Below the pieces are notes generated by a model that worked only from the letters and a program-made list of their open reading frames with translations, searched no databases and had not been told where the DNA came from. Of a DNA stretch of 12,826 bases, positions 1 to 6,385 are shown in pieces (positions within the stretch are counted from its first letter, which is position 1; the number at the start of each line of letters is the position of its first letter). A program made the position numbers and the translations under genes. Origin of the DNA: JAUYIW01 sp043818555 (GTDB lineage Bacteria > Patescibacteriota > Patescibacteriia > UBA9934); the NCBI GenBank assembly GCA_043818555.1, contig JBDRFP010000007.1, forward strand, positions 1 through 12,826. The letters run 5' to 3'.

Positions 1-1
1 C

Positions 2-94
2 TGGCAAGCGTGGAACCTGTCGGCCGTGGCGGCAAAGCAGGCAATCGAAGGTTATGCGCCAAGCGATTACTGCGGAGAGATAACTGTCGACTAG
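2..94 (+). CDS. C-terminal end of an unidentified protein (partial)
   Basis: The reading frame that starts at base 2 is open for 30 codons and ends with TAG at 92-94. It reads WQAWNLSAVAAKQ, then AIEGYAPSDYCGEITVD. The composition is ordinary for a soluble or extracellular protein tail, and an intrinsic terminator follows 10 bases after the stop, which supports this being the true 3' end of a gene. A longer frame from base 10 runs through that terminator and looks spurious. The part visible is too short to assign a family; a single Cys lies near the C-terminus. Confidence 0.65.
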   Translation, partial: WQAWNLSAVAAKQAIEGYAPSDYCGEITVD

Positions 95-103
95 ATATGA
101 ACC

Positions 104-140
104 AAAAAACTCCTGTCCATTTGGCCGGGAGTTTTTCTTT
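104..140 (+). terminator. Intrinsic terminator after the partial gene
   Basis: AAAAACTCC (105-113) pairs perfectly with GGAGTTTTT (128-136). The loop is 14 nt and the T-rich tail runs into TTTTTCTTT. It sits 10 bases after the upstream stop codon. The A-run on the left arm would also allow some termination on the other strand. Confidence 0.85.
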
Positions 141-154
141 ATCCACAAGATCTC

Positions 155-183
155 TTGACGCAACCCGCGAATCATGGTGCCAT
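155..183 (+). promoter_or_regulatory. Possible promoter for the lamin-tail gene and its leader
   Basis: TTGACG (155-160) is followed after 17 bases by TGCCAT (178-183). The -35 box is good (5/6) but the -10 box is poor (3/6), so this is tentative. It lies just after the upstream terminator and just before the structured leader, which is where a promoter would be expected. Initiation near base 190 is inferred. Confidence 0.35.
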
Positions 184-189
184 GTAAGT

Positions 190-284
190 ATACAAAACTC
201 CCTTCTATGCACTCATTGGGTGCTTGTGCTGAGATATTTGAAGATGAGGTCTGAAAATATCGAAGTGCTGAGGGGAGTTTTTTA
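190..284 (+). promoter_or_regulatory. Structured leader ending in a terminator-like stem
   Basis: AAAACTCCCTTC (194-205) pairs with GAGGGGAGTTTT (270-281) as a 12-bp stem with one G-U, followed by a run of six T (278-283). The enclosed region can form two further hairpins: GCACTC/GGGTGC (209-214/218-223) and GATATTT/AAATATC (233-239/255-261). This is a three-way junction closed by a stem with a U-tract, the shape of an attenuator or riboswitch whose outer stem is the terminator. It ends 50 bases before the lamin-tail start codon. A 15-codon frame (ATG 207, TGA 252-254) lies inside it and could be a leader peptide. I do not recognise it as a known riboswitch class. A second terminator for the upstream gene is the plain alternative. 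Confidence 0.45.
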
Positions 285-333
285 TAACCATCGGTCCGCT
301 GCAGAGGTCCGAAAAGATCATTAACAAAAAAAT

Positions 334-3186
334 ATGAACAAAATATATGCAATCGGAATCATCTCCTTATTGTCCTTTATGCTTGCTGTACCCGCCAGCG
401 CAGAGGATTCACCGCCTGCCACAGGAGGCTCTGCGGAAGAAGGTGTCGAAACAACCGTCGTCGACGAGACAGCCACAAATGAAGCAACTACCGTCGATTC
501 GGGTGACGGCGAACAAGCCATCGACGAGGCAACTTTTGACGAACCTGCCGACTACACAGCCTCGGATGAGCCTGCCGATGAGCCCGCTCCCGACCAAACC
601 GAGCCAACCGACTCAGCCGGTCCAGTCATCCCCACCCTATACATATCGGAAATCAATTGGGCAGGATCGGGCGCAAGCTCAGCAGACGAATGGATTGAAC
701 TATTTAACCCAGGTAGCGAAAGCGTGGATGCGAGCGGGTGGATTCTCACCGGAAGCGCCACCTCTGGCGAGGCTCTAGGCCTTGAGGAGGGCACAGTAAT
801 CAAAGCCGGATCGGCCCTACTCATTGCCAACTACGGCGTAGGGCACGATAAAACAACACTTGGAATTGAGCCCGGGCTAGTGACAGCATCACTGTCGATC
901 CCCAACAGCGGACTCTCAATTATGCTCACCAACCCGGATGGAGTAGTTGTGGACCAAGTAAGTTTTACTGGCGCTCCAGATTATGGATCGACCGATCCTG
1001 TGGCATCGATGGAACGCAATCTGGCATCGCTCGAGTGGCATACATCTACTTCAAGCGTTAACCTGCTCGACAGCACCCAGCTTGGAACGCCGGGAGTTGT
1101 AGCGGCCATCATGAACGATGACATTGACTATATCGATGACTCGAACGGCGAGCCGGGAGAGACAGTCGAGGAGCCTGGCGATGACTATGACGACAACATT
1201 GAAAATACGCCAACGATCTACATCTCAGAAATTAACTGGGCGGGCTCTAGCGGTAGCGCGGCAGACGAATGGATCGAGCTGTTTAACTCAGGCAATGAGG
1301 CTGTAGATATGAATGGGTGGATCCTTACCGGAAGCGCCACCTCTGGCGAGGCACTGGACCTTGGTGAGGGCGCCGTGATCGAAGCTGGGTCGACCTTGTT
1401 AATTGCCAATTACGGCATCGGGCACGACAAAACAACGCTTGGAGTTGAGCCCGGACTGGTAACGGCAGCGCTTGCGATTCCAAATTCCGGACTCTCAATC
1501 ATGCTCGTAACTCCGGACGGAGTAGTAATCGACGAAGTAGGCTTTTCAGGCGCTCCTGACTTTGGATCAACCGATCCTAGGGCATCAATGGAACGCGACT
1601 TGTCGACTTTGGAATGGTTTACATCCACTTCAAATATAAATCTGCTCGACAGCGCCCAGCTTGGAACGCCGGGAGTTGTAGCGGCCATCATGAACGATGA
1701 CATTGACTATATCGATGACTCGAACGGCGAGCCGGAAGAGACGGTCGAGGAGTCAAATGATGACGATGATGCTGTCGACGAGCAGAGCGAGACCCCTGAA
1801 ACCGATGGAGTATCTCCCGACAATGAAGACGAGGCCGGATCCGGCTCAGCAGACGCTACCGGAGAAACTCTTGAAACCACGCGCACTTACCAACCTGGCG
1901 ACCTGCTCATAAGCGAAATCGTGAGCAACCCGGAAGACGGTGTTGAGTGGATCGAAATAATGAATCCCGGCACTGAGGCGACCGACATGTCCGGCTGGAC
2001 AGTTCGCGATGCCACAGGCAAGGCGACAGGCCTAACAAGCGAAAGCCTTGGGCCAAATGGTTACTTCGTAATAGACGACCCATCAGGCCAGCTCAACAAT
2101 GGCGGCGACACGGTCGAACTGGTCGACCCTTCCGGTAATGTAATCGACTCAGTCGAGTACGGAACTGCCAACATTCCTGCGCCGGATAAAGGCGAAAGCC
2201 TGGCGCTTGTCAATGGCGCGTGGCAAATTACATCGGCCTTAACAAAAAACGCCGCCAACCTAGGACAAGATGAAAACATAACTTCGCAAACATATGAAGG
2301 CATACCATCCGATGAGGACAACGGCGAAAGCCCCGCCTCAACCGCTAGTGAATCTGGCAGTTCTGCAACAGCTCAACCAAAAACTGTTCAAACTAATAAC
2401 TCGAGTGCCCGAACAGGGAATACTAACGTTTCCAATGAACCTAAGACCCATACAGTTGTTGCCATAGCTAAAAGCGAGGCCACGGATGCTACCGCTAAGG
2501 CAAAAACCGTTAAGAAGAGCGCGACCTCAACGCTCACTACCATGACCGGCGTGATCACAGCGACTCCGGGCACATTCGGCGACCAAATTGCCTTCATGGA
2601 CGGCGTTCAGCTCTACTTCTACTTTGCTGATTGGCCAATTCTCTCTATTGGCGACATCGTGCGAGTCGTTGGAACTCCTTCAGAGAACCGCGGCGAATCA
2701 AGGTTGAAGATATCTTCGCAAAGCGACATTAAAATCACAGGGAGCGGTGGCGTTGAAGCTGTTTCGATGACCATTGGCGACCTCGCGTCTGCCGCGGAAG
2801 GAAGTCTTGCTACTATTGTCGGCCGTATTGTTGAGCGGCAGGGCACTACGCTTACCCTTGAAGACGACACCGGCGAAGTGTTAATTGTCGCGCACGACAA
2901 TACCGGCGTGTCATTCTACGAACTTGATAGTCACGAGGCGCAAGTGACCGGCGTAGTGCGCCACATAGACGGTGAGGCACGGCTATACCCTCGGTCGGTG
3001 AACGATGTGACCGAAATCGAAGACGAGCCGGCCGCACAAGAGGATGCCCCTGCCCTCGCGGCCGTTACCCGAACCGGCAATTATACGCCGCTCATGGGCG
3101 CAGGACTGCTCGCGACCGCTGCCGGCGCAATTGCCTACTGGTACATGCGCGGTCGGCGCGCAAACATGGTGGCAACACCGGCGTAA
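334..3186 (+). CDS. Secreted, membrane-anchored protein with three lamin-tail domains and two OB-fold-like domains
   Basis: The N-terminus (residues 1-23, ending PASA before EDSPP) is a clear signal peptide. An acidic, Thr-rich linker (about 24-98) leads to two near-identical lamin-tail domains (about 100-252 and 294-445), each starting with YISEINWAG and DEWIELFN and carrying a GWILTG strand. Each is followed by an Asp/Glu-rich linker. A more distant third copy is at about 520-645 (LLISEIV, EWIEIMNPG, SGWTVRD). After a Ser/Thr/Lys-rich linker, about 735-895 looks like two OB-fold units (GDIVRVVGTP; VGRIVE, then VTGVVR). One hydrophobic segment (about 918-937) followed by RGRR should anchor the C-terminus in the membrane with the bulk outside; no LPXTG motif is seen. 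Lamin-tail domains occur in many bacterial exported proteins, often beside nucleases or OB domains. Binding to a surface polymer or extracellular DNA is inference. No catalytic motif was found. There is no Shine-Dalgarno; the ATG is fixed by the signal peptide. Confidence 0.9.
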   Translation: MNKIYAIGIISLLSFMLAVPASAEDSPPATGGSAEEGVETTVVDETATNEATTVDSGDGEQAIDEATFDEPADYTASDEPADEPAPDQTEPTDSAGPVIPTLYISEINWAGSGASSADEWIELFNPGSESVDASGWILTGSATSGEALGLEEGTVIKAGSALLIANYGVGHDKTTLGIEPGLVTASLSIPNSGLSIMLTNPDGVVVDQVSFTGAPDYGSTDPVASMERNLASLEWHTSTSSVNLLDSTQLGTPGVVAAIMNDDIDYIDDSNGEPGETVEEPGDDYDDNIENTPTIYISEINWAGSSGSAADEWIELFNSGNEAVDMNGWILTGSATSGEALDLGEGAVIEAGSTLLIANYGIGHDKTTLGVEPGLVTAALAIPNSGLSIMLVTPDGVVIDEVGFSGAPDFGSTDPRASMERDLSTLEWFTSTSNINLLDSAQLGTPGVVAAIMNDDIDYIDDSNGEPEETVEESNDDDDAVDEQSETPETDGVSPDNEDEAGSGSADATGETLETTRTYQPGDLLISEIVSNPEDGVEWIEIMNPGTEATDMSGWTVRDATGKATGLTSESLGPNGYFVIDDPSGQLNNGGDTVELVDPSGNVIDSVEYGTANIPAPDKGESLALVNGAWQITSALTKNAANLGQDENITSQTYEGIPSDEDNGESPASTASESGSSATAQPKTVQTNNSSARTGNTNVSNEPKTHTVVAIAKSEATDATAKAKTVKKSATSTLTTMTGVITATPGTFGDQIAFMDGVQLYFYFADWPILSIGDIVRVVGTPSENRGESRLKISSQSDIKITGSGGVEAVSMTIGDLASAAEGSLATIVGRIVERQGTTLTLEDDTGEVLIVAHDNTGVSFYELDSHEAQVTGVVRHIDGEARLYPRSVNDVTEIEDEPAAQEDAPALAAVTRTGNYTPLMGAGLLATAAGAIAYWYMRGRRANMVATPA
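634..1752 (+). repeat. Tandem duplication of a 193-codon lamin-tail unit with near-identical blocks
   Basis: Two copies of a 579-bp unit begin at 634 and 1213 (residues 101 and 294). Most of the unit has drifted at the DNA level by many synonymous changes. In contrast, 1063-1173 matches 1642-1752 with only about three differences, and a block of about 26 bases around the SATSGEA codons is identical. Uneven similarity suggests local gene conversion after an older duplication. Confidence 0.85.
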
Positions 3187-3195
3187 CAAGATCAA

Positions 3196-3223
3196 ACGGG
3201 TGACCATAAAGGTCGCCCCTACA
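3196..3223. repeat. Short hairpin repeat (REP-like) between genes
   Basis: GGGTGACC (3198-3205) and GGTCGCCC (3211-3218) form an 8-bp stem with one G-T and an ATAAA loop, flanked by CTACA. Hairpins of this general sequence recur between genes in unrelated bacteria as far as I recall. It begins 9 bases after the lamin-tail stop and could act as a weak 3' end structure, but no T-run follows. Confidence 0.5.
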
Positions 3224-3244
3224 TAAAAATTAACTTCCAAACTT

Positions 3245-3463
3245 ATGGACTTCTCAAAATATCAAAAAGCAAAATGGTATGTTGAATTAATGGAGCGCTA
3301 CAGAATGCTCATGGAAAAACTCCATGTGCCAGAAGATGTTTCCAGCGAGTTTAAAGTTTTCCTGCTCGAATGCGCGCATAGCCAATACATGGCAGGAAAC
3401 CGCTCCGGCATCCGCTGGCAACGCGAACAATCCGGCCTCCCTGTAAGGCAAGGGGCTTCGTAG
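3245..3463 (+). CDS. Small protein of unknown function, 72 residues
   Basis: I do not recognise this family. The protein starts MDFSKYQKAKWYVELMERY, is rich in Lys, Arg, Glu and aromatic residues, and is probably helical through about residue 50, with a basic tail from GNRSGIRWQRE onward. It has no signal peptide or membrane segment, so it should be cytoplasmic. Reasons to accept it as real: protein-like composition with regular heptad-like hydrophobics, placement between a hairpin repeat and a strong terminator 15 bases after the stop, and no competing frame of similar quality. It has no Shine-Dalgarno, like its neighbours. It could be cotranscribed with the lamin-tail gene, whose stop is 58 bases upstream, or have its own promoter, which I cannot see clearly. 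Confidence 0.7.
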   Translation: MDFSKYQKAKWYVELMERYRMLMEKLHVPEDVSSEFKVFLLECAHSQYMAGNRSGIRWQREQSGLPVRQGAS

Positions 3464-3478
3464 CAGCTAATCATACAA

Positions 3479-3508
3479 AAAACCCGCCGATCCTTCACGG
3501 CGGGTTTT
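3479..3508. terminator. Bidirectional terminator between convergent genes
   Basis: AAAACCCGCCG (3479-3489) pairs perfectly with CGGCGGGTTTT (3498-3508) around an 8-nt loop. The A-run and T-run on either side let it serve both the 72-residue gene (plus strand) and the convergent 378-residue gene (minus strand), whose stop is 11 bases away. Confidence 0.9.
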
Positions 3509-3518
3509 AATTTATCTG

Positions 3519-4655
3519 CTACGCCGCCGCCTCTGCCTGCTCTGCCTTTGTTTTCTCAACTCGATTTTCCATGTCTTCGATCATCTTCTTTAGTCGGGCA
3601 CGCCCTTCTTCACTCTGACAAGTGGCGCCAAGCACCTTCATTATGCCACGCTTCTCCTCAGGGAACCTCTCAAGAAAATCGTCAGCCCTGGAAGCCTCCC
3701 CGAACGCCTCAATCATTTCATCTCTGGTCATGCCAGCAGCTTCGGACATTGATCCAATTAATTTTGACATAACCTCCCACTTGGTAACAACTTTTCCTTC
3801 TCCGGCTTCTTTGGTCAACTCCCGAATAGCGCCTTCAAAGGATTCTAAACAACTAGCGGCAATTTCACTTCCTTTCTTTACAAACGGAATCTTGAATGCG
3901 TCCACAATTTCACCGGTTGCCAAAATTGAAAGCTTGAACATATTCGATAATGCCACCACGCTATCCGCCGACTCTTTTTTATCATAAAGCGGCAGTGTGT
4001 CCCCTTTTATTCTCTCTAACATGTCGGCATGATGCTTTTTTTCTTCTTCTGAATCTGCAAGCCGCATTAGCACGGCCTCTCTTAGCATAAACGGAACTCC
4101 GCCAACAATAGGAGGTCCTGACAGTGTAGCGAATCTATAGGCCTCTTCTTTGTGCCGCTCAGCTTTTTCAGGGTCTTTATCAATGTACTCGGCATAAAGT
4201 CCGTGGCCGAGTTCGCCAATAGCATTTACAATTGGTGCAAATGGCAAAATTCGCGCACCTGCCCTTCGTGTGGCATTGGCATCTACATGGAAAGCTGACT
4301 CAGAAATTTTATTTCCAATATCGATCAGCGTGTCTCCTTCTTCAAGGTTCACTCCCTCCAATGCGTCTTCTGCAATTTTTGATAAATTACCCAAAGTCTC
4401 TACCGTCACCTTTGTTGCCGCTAACGCGGCGGTGGCATCTAGACCTTTTTCTTTTTGTTTTTCAAGGTCGGTCGAAAGCTTCTCAGCTTGATACTGATTC
4501 ATGTTTTTTATACCTTCTTTAAAAGCGTCGGCATCTCCCCCTTCGAGTACTGCATCGATTGACTCCATATACCCATCAAGGTCTCCCATATATTCTTCAA
4601 ATTCTTCGCTACTCGATTTGATCTCAATTCTTGGCCCTCTTTCTGACATAATCAT
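3519..4655 (-). CDS. Helical cytoplasmic protein of unknown function, 378 residues
   Basis: I do not recognise this family. The protein has no signal peptide. It begins with an acidic helical region (residues 15-70, rich in Glu and Lys), then Ala/Thr-rich helices, and two moderately hydrophobic stretches at about 136-152 (ILPFAPIVNAIGELGHG) and 176-200 (around GPPIVGGVPFMLREAV). Neither is convincing as a transmembrane helix. A charged helical C-terminus (about 345-372) ends in an Ala-rich tail. Three His lie at 122, 150 and 167, and a pair at 208-209, but no enzyme motif is visible. Two starts are possible, ATG at 4655 or the in-frame ATG two codons later; neither has a Shine-Dalgarno. It is a single-gene unit ended by the shared terminator at 3479-3508 and lies divergent to tRNA-Gly. 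Confidence 0.85.
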   Translation of the reverse strand: MIMSERGPRIEIKSSSEEFEEYMGDLDGYMESIDAVLEGGDADAFKEGIKNMNQYQAEKLSTDLEKQKEKGLDATAALAATKVTVETLGNLSKIAEDALEGVNLEEGDTLIDIGNKISESAFHVDANATRRAGARILPFAPIVNAIGELGHGLYAEYIDKDPEKAERHKEEAYRFATLSGPPIVGGVPFMLREAVLMRLADSEEEKKHHADMLERIKGDTLPLYDKKESADSVVALSNMFKLSILATGEIVDAFKIPFVKKGSEIAASCLESFEGAIRELTKEAGEGKVVTKWEVMSKLIGSMSEAAGMTRDEMIEAFGEASRADDFLERFPEEKRGIMKVLGATCQSEEGRARLKKMIEDMENRVEKTKAEQAEAAA

Positions 4656-4732
4656 AAAATTTTGGTTACAAATTTACCCGTAAATGGTAGCATTGTAGAA
4701 TTATTTGCGCAACTCTATCTATGGTCTGAGTA

Positions 4733-4761
4733 TTGACAAAAAAGTGTGGGCTCGATACAAT
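4733..4761 (+). promoter_or_regulatory. Promoter of tRNA-Gly
   Basis: TTGACA (4733-4738), a 17-bp spacer, and TACAAT (4756-4761): a near-perfect sigma-70-type promoter. Initiation would fall about 14 bases before the mature tRNA 5' end. Confidence 0.9.
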
Positions 4762-4781
4762 ATTTGCACAATTCAATGAGC

Positions 4782-4856
4782 GCGGCAGTAGTTCAGTGGT
4801 AGAACGCTTCCTTGCCAAGGAAGAGGTCGCCGGTTCGACCCCGGTCTGCCGCTCCA
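4782..4856 (+). tRNA. tRNA-Gly (anticodon GCC)
   Basis: A complete cloverleaf of 75 nt. The acceptor stem is GCGGCAG/CTGCCGC, the D-arm GTTC/GAAC, the anticodon arm CTTCC/GGAAG with loop TTGCCAA (anticodon GCC), and the T-arm GCCGG/CCGGT with loop TTCGACC. CCA is encoded in the DNA (4854-4856). It has its own promoter and terminator and is a single-gene unit. Confidence 0.98.
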
Positions 4857-4858
4857 AT

Positions 4859-4890
4859 AAAAAATCCCAACCTGTTTGGGTATTTTTATT
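4859..4890 (+). terminator. Terminator of tRNA-Gly
   Basis: AAAAAATCCCAA (4859-4870) pairs with TTGGGTATTTTT (4876-4887) with one bulged T and a 5-nt loop. It begins 3 bases after the CCA end and has a T-rich tail. Confidence 0.85.
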
Positions 4891-4900
4891 GGCCTTGTAG

Positions 4901-4929
4901 AGACTGGGGTCGAACCGATCGTCGACCCC
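4901..4929 (-). other. tRNA T-arm-like fragment within an inverted repeat
   Basis: Read on the minus strand, 4901-4917 gives CGGTTCGACCCCAGTCT, which matches 16 of 17 bases of the T-arm and 3' side of the neighbouring tRNA-Gly (4831-4847). On the DNA the same stretch forms a perfect 8-bp inverted repeat, GGGGTCGA/TCGACCCC (4906-4913/4922-4929). No D-arm or anticodon arm can be folded upstream, so it is not a functional tRNA. It may be the remnant of a deleted tRNA gene or an inverted duplicate of the tRNA-Gly end. Confidence 0.5.
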
Positions 4930-4935
4930 GCCACA

Positions 4936-4967
4936 AACAAAAAATCTCCGAATACTCGGAGACTTTT
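4936..4967 (-). terminator. Terminator of tRNA-Leu
   Basis: TCTCCGA (4945-4951) and TCGGAGA (4956-4962) form a perfect 7-bp stem with a 4-nt loop. On the minus strand it is followed by six U (from 4944-4939) and starts directly after the tRNA-Leu CCA. A T-run on the other side makes it potentially bidirectional. Confidence 0.9.
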
Positions 4968-5054
4968 TGGTACCGCGGGCGGGGGTCGAACCCGCACTCC
5001 CTTTCGGGAAAGGGATCTTAAGTCCCTCGTGTCTGCCAATTTCACCACCGCGGC
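4968..5054 (-). tRNA. tRNA-Leu (anticodon TAA)
   Basis: An 87-nt class II tRNA on the minus strand. The acceptor stem is GCCGCGG with CCGCGGT (a G-U at the end), then a D-loop with AAATTGGC, and an anticodon arm AGGGA/TCCCT with loop CTTAAGA (anticodon TAA at 5018-5020). It has a long variable arm with a CCC/GGG stem, a T-arm GCGGG/CCCGC with loop TTCGACC, discriminator A and encoded CCA. It is convergent with tRNA-Gly, 111 bases apart. Confidence 0.97.
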
Positions 5055-5074
5055 GTAATGCATCTTGTGCGACG

Positions 5075-5103
5075 AATATACATCAAAAATGGGCATTTGT
5101 CAA
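5075..5103 (-). promoter_or_regulatory. Promoter of tRNA-Leu
   Basis: On the minus strand TTGACA (5103-5098), a 17-bp spacer and TATATT (5080-5075). Initiation would fall about 14 bases before the tRNA 5' end, the same geometry as the tRNA-Gly promoter. Confidence 0.9.
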
Positions 5104-5109
5104 GGATCT

Positions 5110-5173
5110 ACAAGCTGAAACCGTTACATGACAACAGAAGGTACAGAACCACAGAACGGTTGAGCGAGCTTGT
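5110..5173. other. Two-step inverted repeat upstream of ruvB
   Basis: ACAAGCT (5110-5116) pairs with AGCTTGT (5167-5173), and inside it AACCGTT (5119-5125) pairs with AACGGTT (5155-5161) around a 29-nt loop. It lies between the tRNA-Leu promoter (which reads away) and the ruvB -10 box. No T-run follows, so it is not a standard terminator; it could be an unrecognised RNA or a protein-binding site. Confidence 0.4.
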
Positions 5174-5193
5174 TTAAGACTGGCCACTGCATA

Positions 5194-5222
5194 CTGTCTA
5201 CTTTTGCTTTTCCGTGTATAAT
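5194..5222 (+). promoter_or_regulatory. Probable ruvB promoter
   Basis: A perfect TATAAT (5217-5222) is present, but the region 17 bases upstream (CTGTCT, 5194-5199) is a weak -35 box. The transcript would carry a leader of about 125 nt including the CCAAT word array. An activator or a strong -10 dependence may compensate for the poor -35. Confidence 0.45.
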
Positions 5223-5230
5223 AGATTTGA

Positions 5231-5340
5231 AATGATCAATTCACAAGAACCCAGTATCCAATCAATCGCCAATCGCCAAATCCCAATTGATCATTGGCCG
5301 TTGGACATTCATTGGGGATTGGTTACTTGGTCATTGGGCA
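5231..5340. repeat. CCAAT/ATTGG word array with a perfect 11-bp inverted repeat
   Basis: AATGATCAATT (5231-5241) recurs inverted as AATTGATCATT (5285-5295). The left half is made of CCAAT-type words (ATCCAATCAATCGCCAATCG) and the right half of the complementary ATTGG words (CATTGGGG, GATTGG, TCATTGGG). The array ends 13 bases before the ruvB start codon and would lie in its leader RNA, where the halves could pair. No protein-coding capacity is apparent. Confidence 0.6.
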
Positions 5341-5353
5341 TTAACTAGCAGAT

Positions 5354-6385
5354 ATGATTGAATCGAACGAAAAGGAGGCAAAGCCCGCGCAACGGGTAGT
5401 TTCCAAATCTGAACAGGAGGAAGACCAGAGGTTTGAAGCAACTTTGCGGCCAAAGCGAATCGACGAATTCGTAGGCCAGCGGGACTTAAAAGCAAACCTT
5501 GAAATTTTGATTGAAGCTGCCAAGGGGCGCGAGGAGCCACTCGACCACGTAATGCTTTACGGAAACCCCGGACTTGGGAAAACAACACTTGCGCACATAA
5601 TCGCAAACGAAATGAACGCGCAGGTGCGCATTACAAGCGGACCGGCGCTTGAGAGGGTCGGTGATCTTGCAGCGATCCTATCGAATCTTCAAGCGGGCGA
5701 TGTACTTTTCATCGACGAGATCCACCGCATGAATAGAACGATCGAAGAAGTTCTCTACCCTGCCATGGAAGATTTTGCGCTCGATTTAGTAGTTGGCAAA
5801 GGTCCGTCAGCGCGGACTCTACGACTCGGACTTGAACCGTTTACAATCATCGGCGCCACAACAAGGCTTTCACTTCTTTCATCGCCTCTGAGAGACCGAT
5901 TCGGCGTAACTTATCATTTAGACTTTTACAACAACGAAGAAATCGGTCAAATTATCAACCGCAGCGCAGGCATTCTAAACATCGATATTGACAATGACAC
6001 CAGCTCCACAATCGCCAGCCGGTCACGACGCACCCCGCGAATCGCAAACCGACTTCTTCGCCGTGTACGCGACTACTCACAAGTTCGCCACAACAACGCG
6101 CTCGACTCAAACATTGCAAACGCCGCGCTCGACATGCTTGCCATCGACCCGCTAGGACTCGACTCAGCCGACCGCATGATCCTAAAAGCAATCATCGACA
6201 CTTTCAACGGCGGCCCGGTCGGGCTTACCACGCTCGCCGCGGCCACACAACAGGAACCGTCAACAATCGAAGAAATCTACGAACCATTTCTCCTACAGCT
6301 CGGCTTCATCGAACGAACCCCTCGCGGTCGTACAGCTACCGATCGAGCCTACAAACACCTGGGGCTCGGGAATGAGGGTAGATAG
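5354..6385 (+). CDS. ruvB: Holliday junction branch migration ATPase RuvB
   Basis: RuvB is the hexameric AAA+ motor that, with RuvA, drives branch migration of Holliday junctions during recombination and repair. The 343-residue length is typical. Visible motifs: LRPKRIDEFVGQ (31-42), Walker A GNPGLGKT (70-77), Walker B DVLFIDEIHR (116-125), sensor 1 GATTR (167-171), the SPLRDRFG arginine-finger region (177-184), sensor 2 TPRIANRLLRR (227-237), and a winged-helix C-terminus with IYEPFLLQLGFIERTPRGR (308-326). Two minor departures: Asn instead of the usual Pro at position 71 in Walker A, and Arg226 where a Gly is common. ruvA and ruvC are not adjacent. The start lacks a Shine-Dalgarno; an AAAAGGAGG stretch about 15 bases inside the frame precedes no suitable start codon and is part of the coding sequence. 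The stop codon lies within a GTAGA word array. Confidence 0.98.
   Translation: MIESNEKEAKPAQRVVSKSEQEEDQRFEATLRPKRIDEFVGQRDLKANLEILIEAAKGREEPLDHVMLYGNPGLGKTTLAHIIANEMNAQVRITSGPALERVGDLAAILSNLQAGDVLFIDEIHRMNRTIEEVLYPAMEDFALDLVVGKGPSARTLRLGLEPFTIIGATTRLSLLSSPLRDRFGVTYHLDFYNNEEIGQIINRSAGILNIDIDNDTSSTIASRSRRTPRIANRLLRRVRDYSQVRHNNALDSNIANAALDMLAIDPLGLDSADRMILKAIIDTFNGGPVGLTTLAAATQQEPSTIEEIYEPFLLQLGFIERTPRGRTATDRAYKHLGLGNEGR

Noticed and set aside
10..324. 104-codon plus-strand frame at the window start
   Set aside because: It runs through the intrinsic terminator at 104-140 and the structured leader, and its product has no protein-like pattern; the shorter frame ending at 94 fits better.
3085..3186. 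Sortase-anchored C-terminus of the lamin-tail protein
   Set aside because: A hydrophobic helix and basic tail are present, but no LPXTG-like motif precedes them.
4666..5096. Several frames over the tRNA region
   Set aside because: They cover the two tRNAs, their promoters and terminators; their products are the usual translated-tRNA artefacts.
5231..5340. CRISPR array
   Set aside because: The repeated CCAAT words are short and irregular, with no constant-length repeats or spacers and no cas gene nearby.
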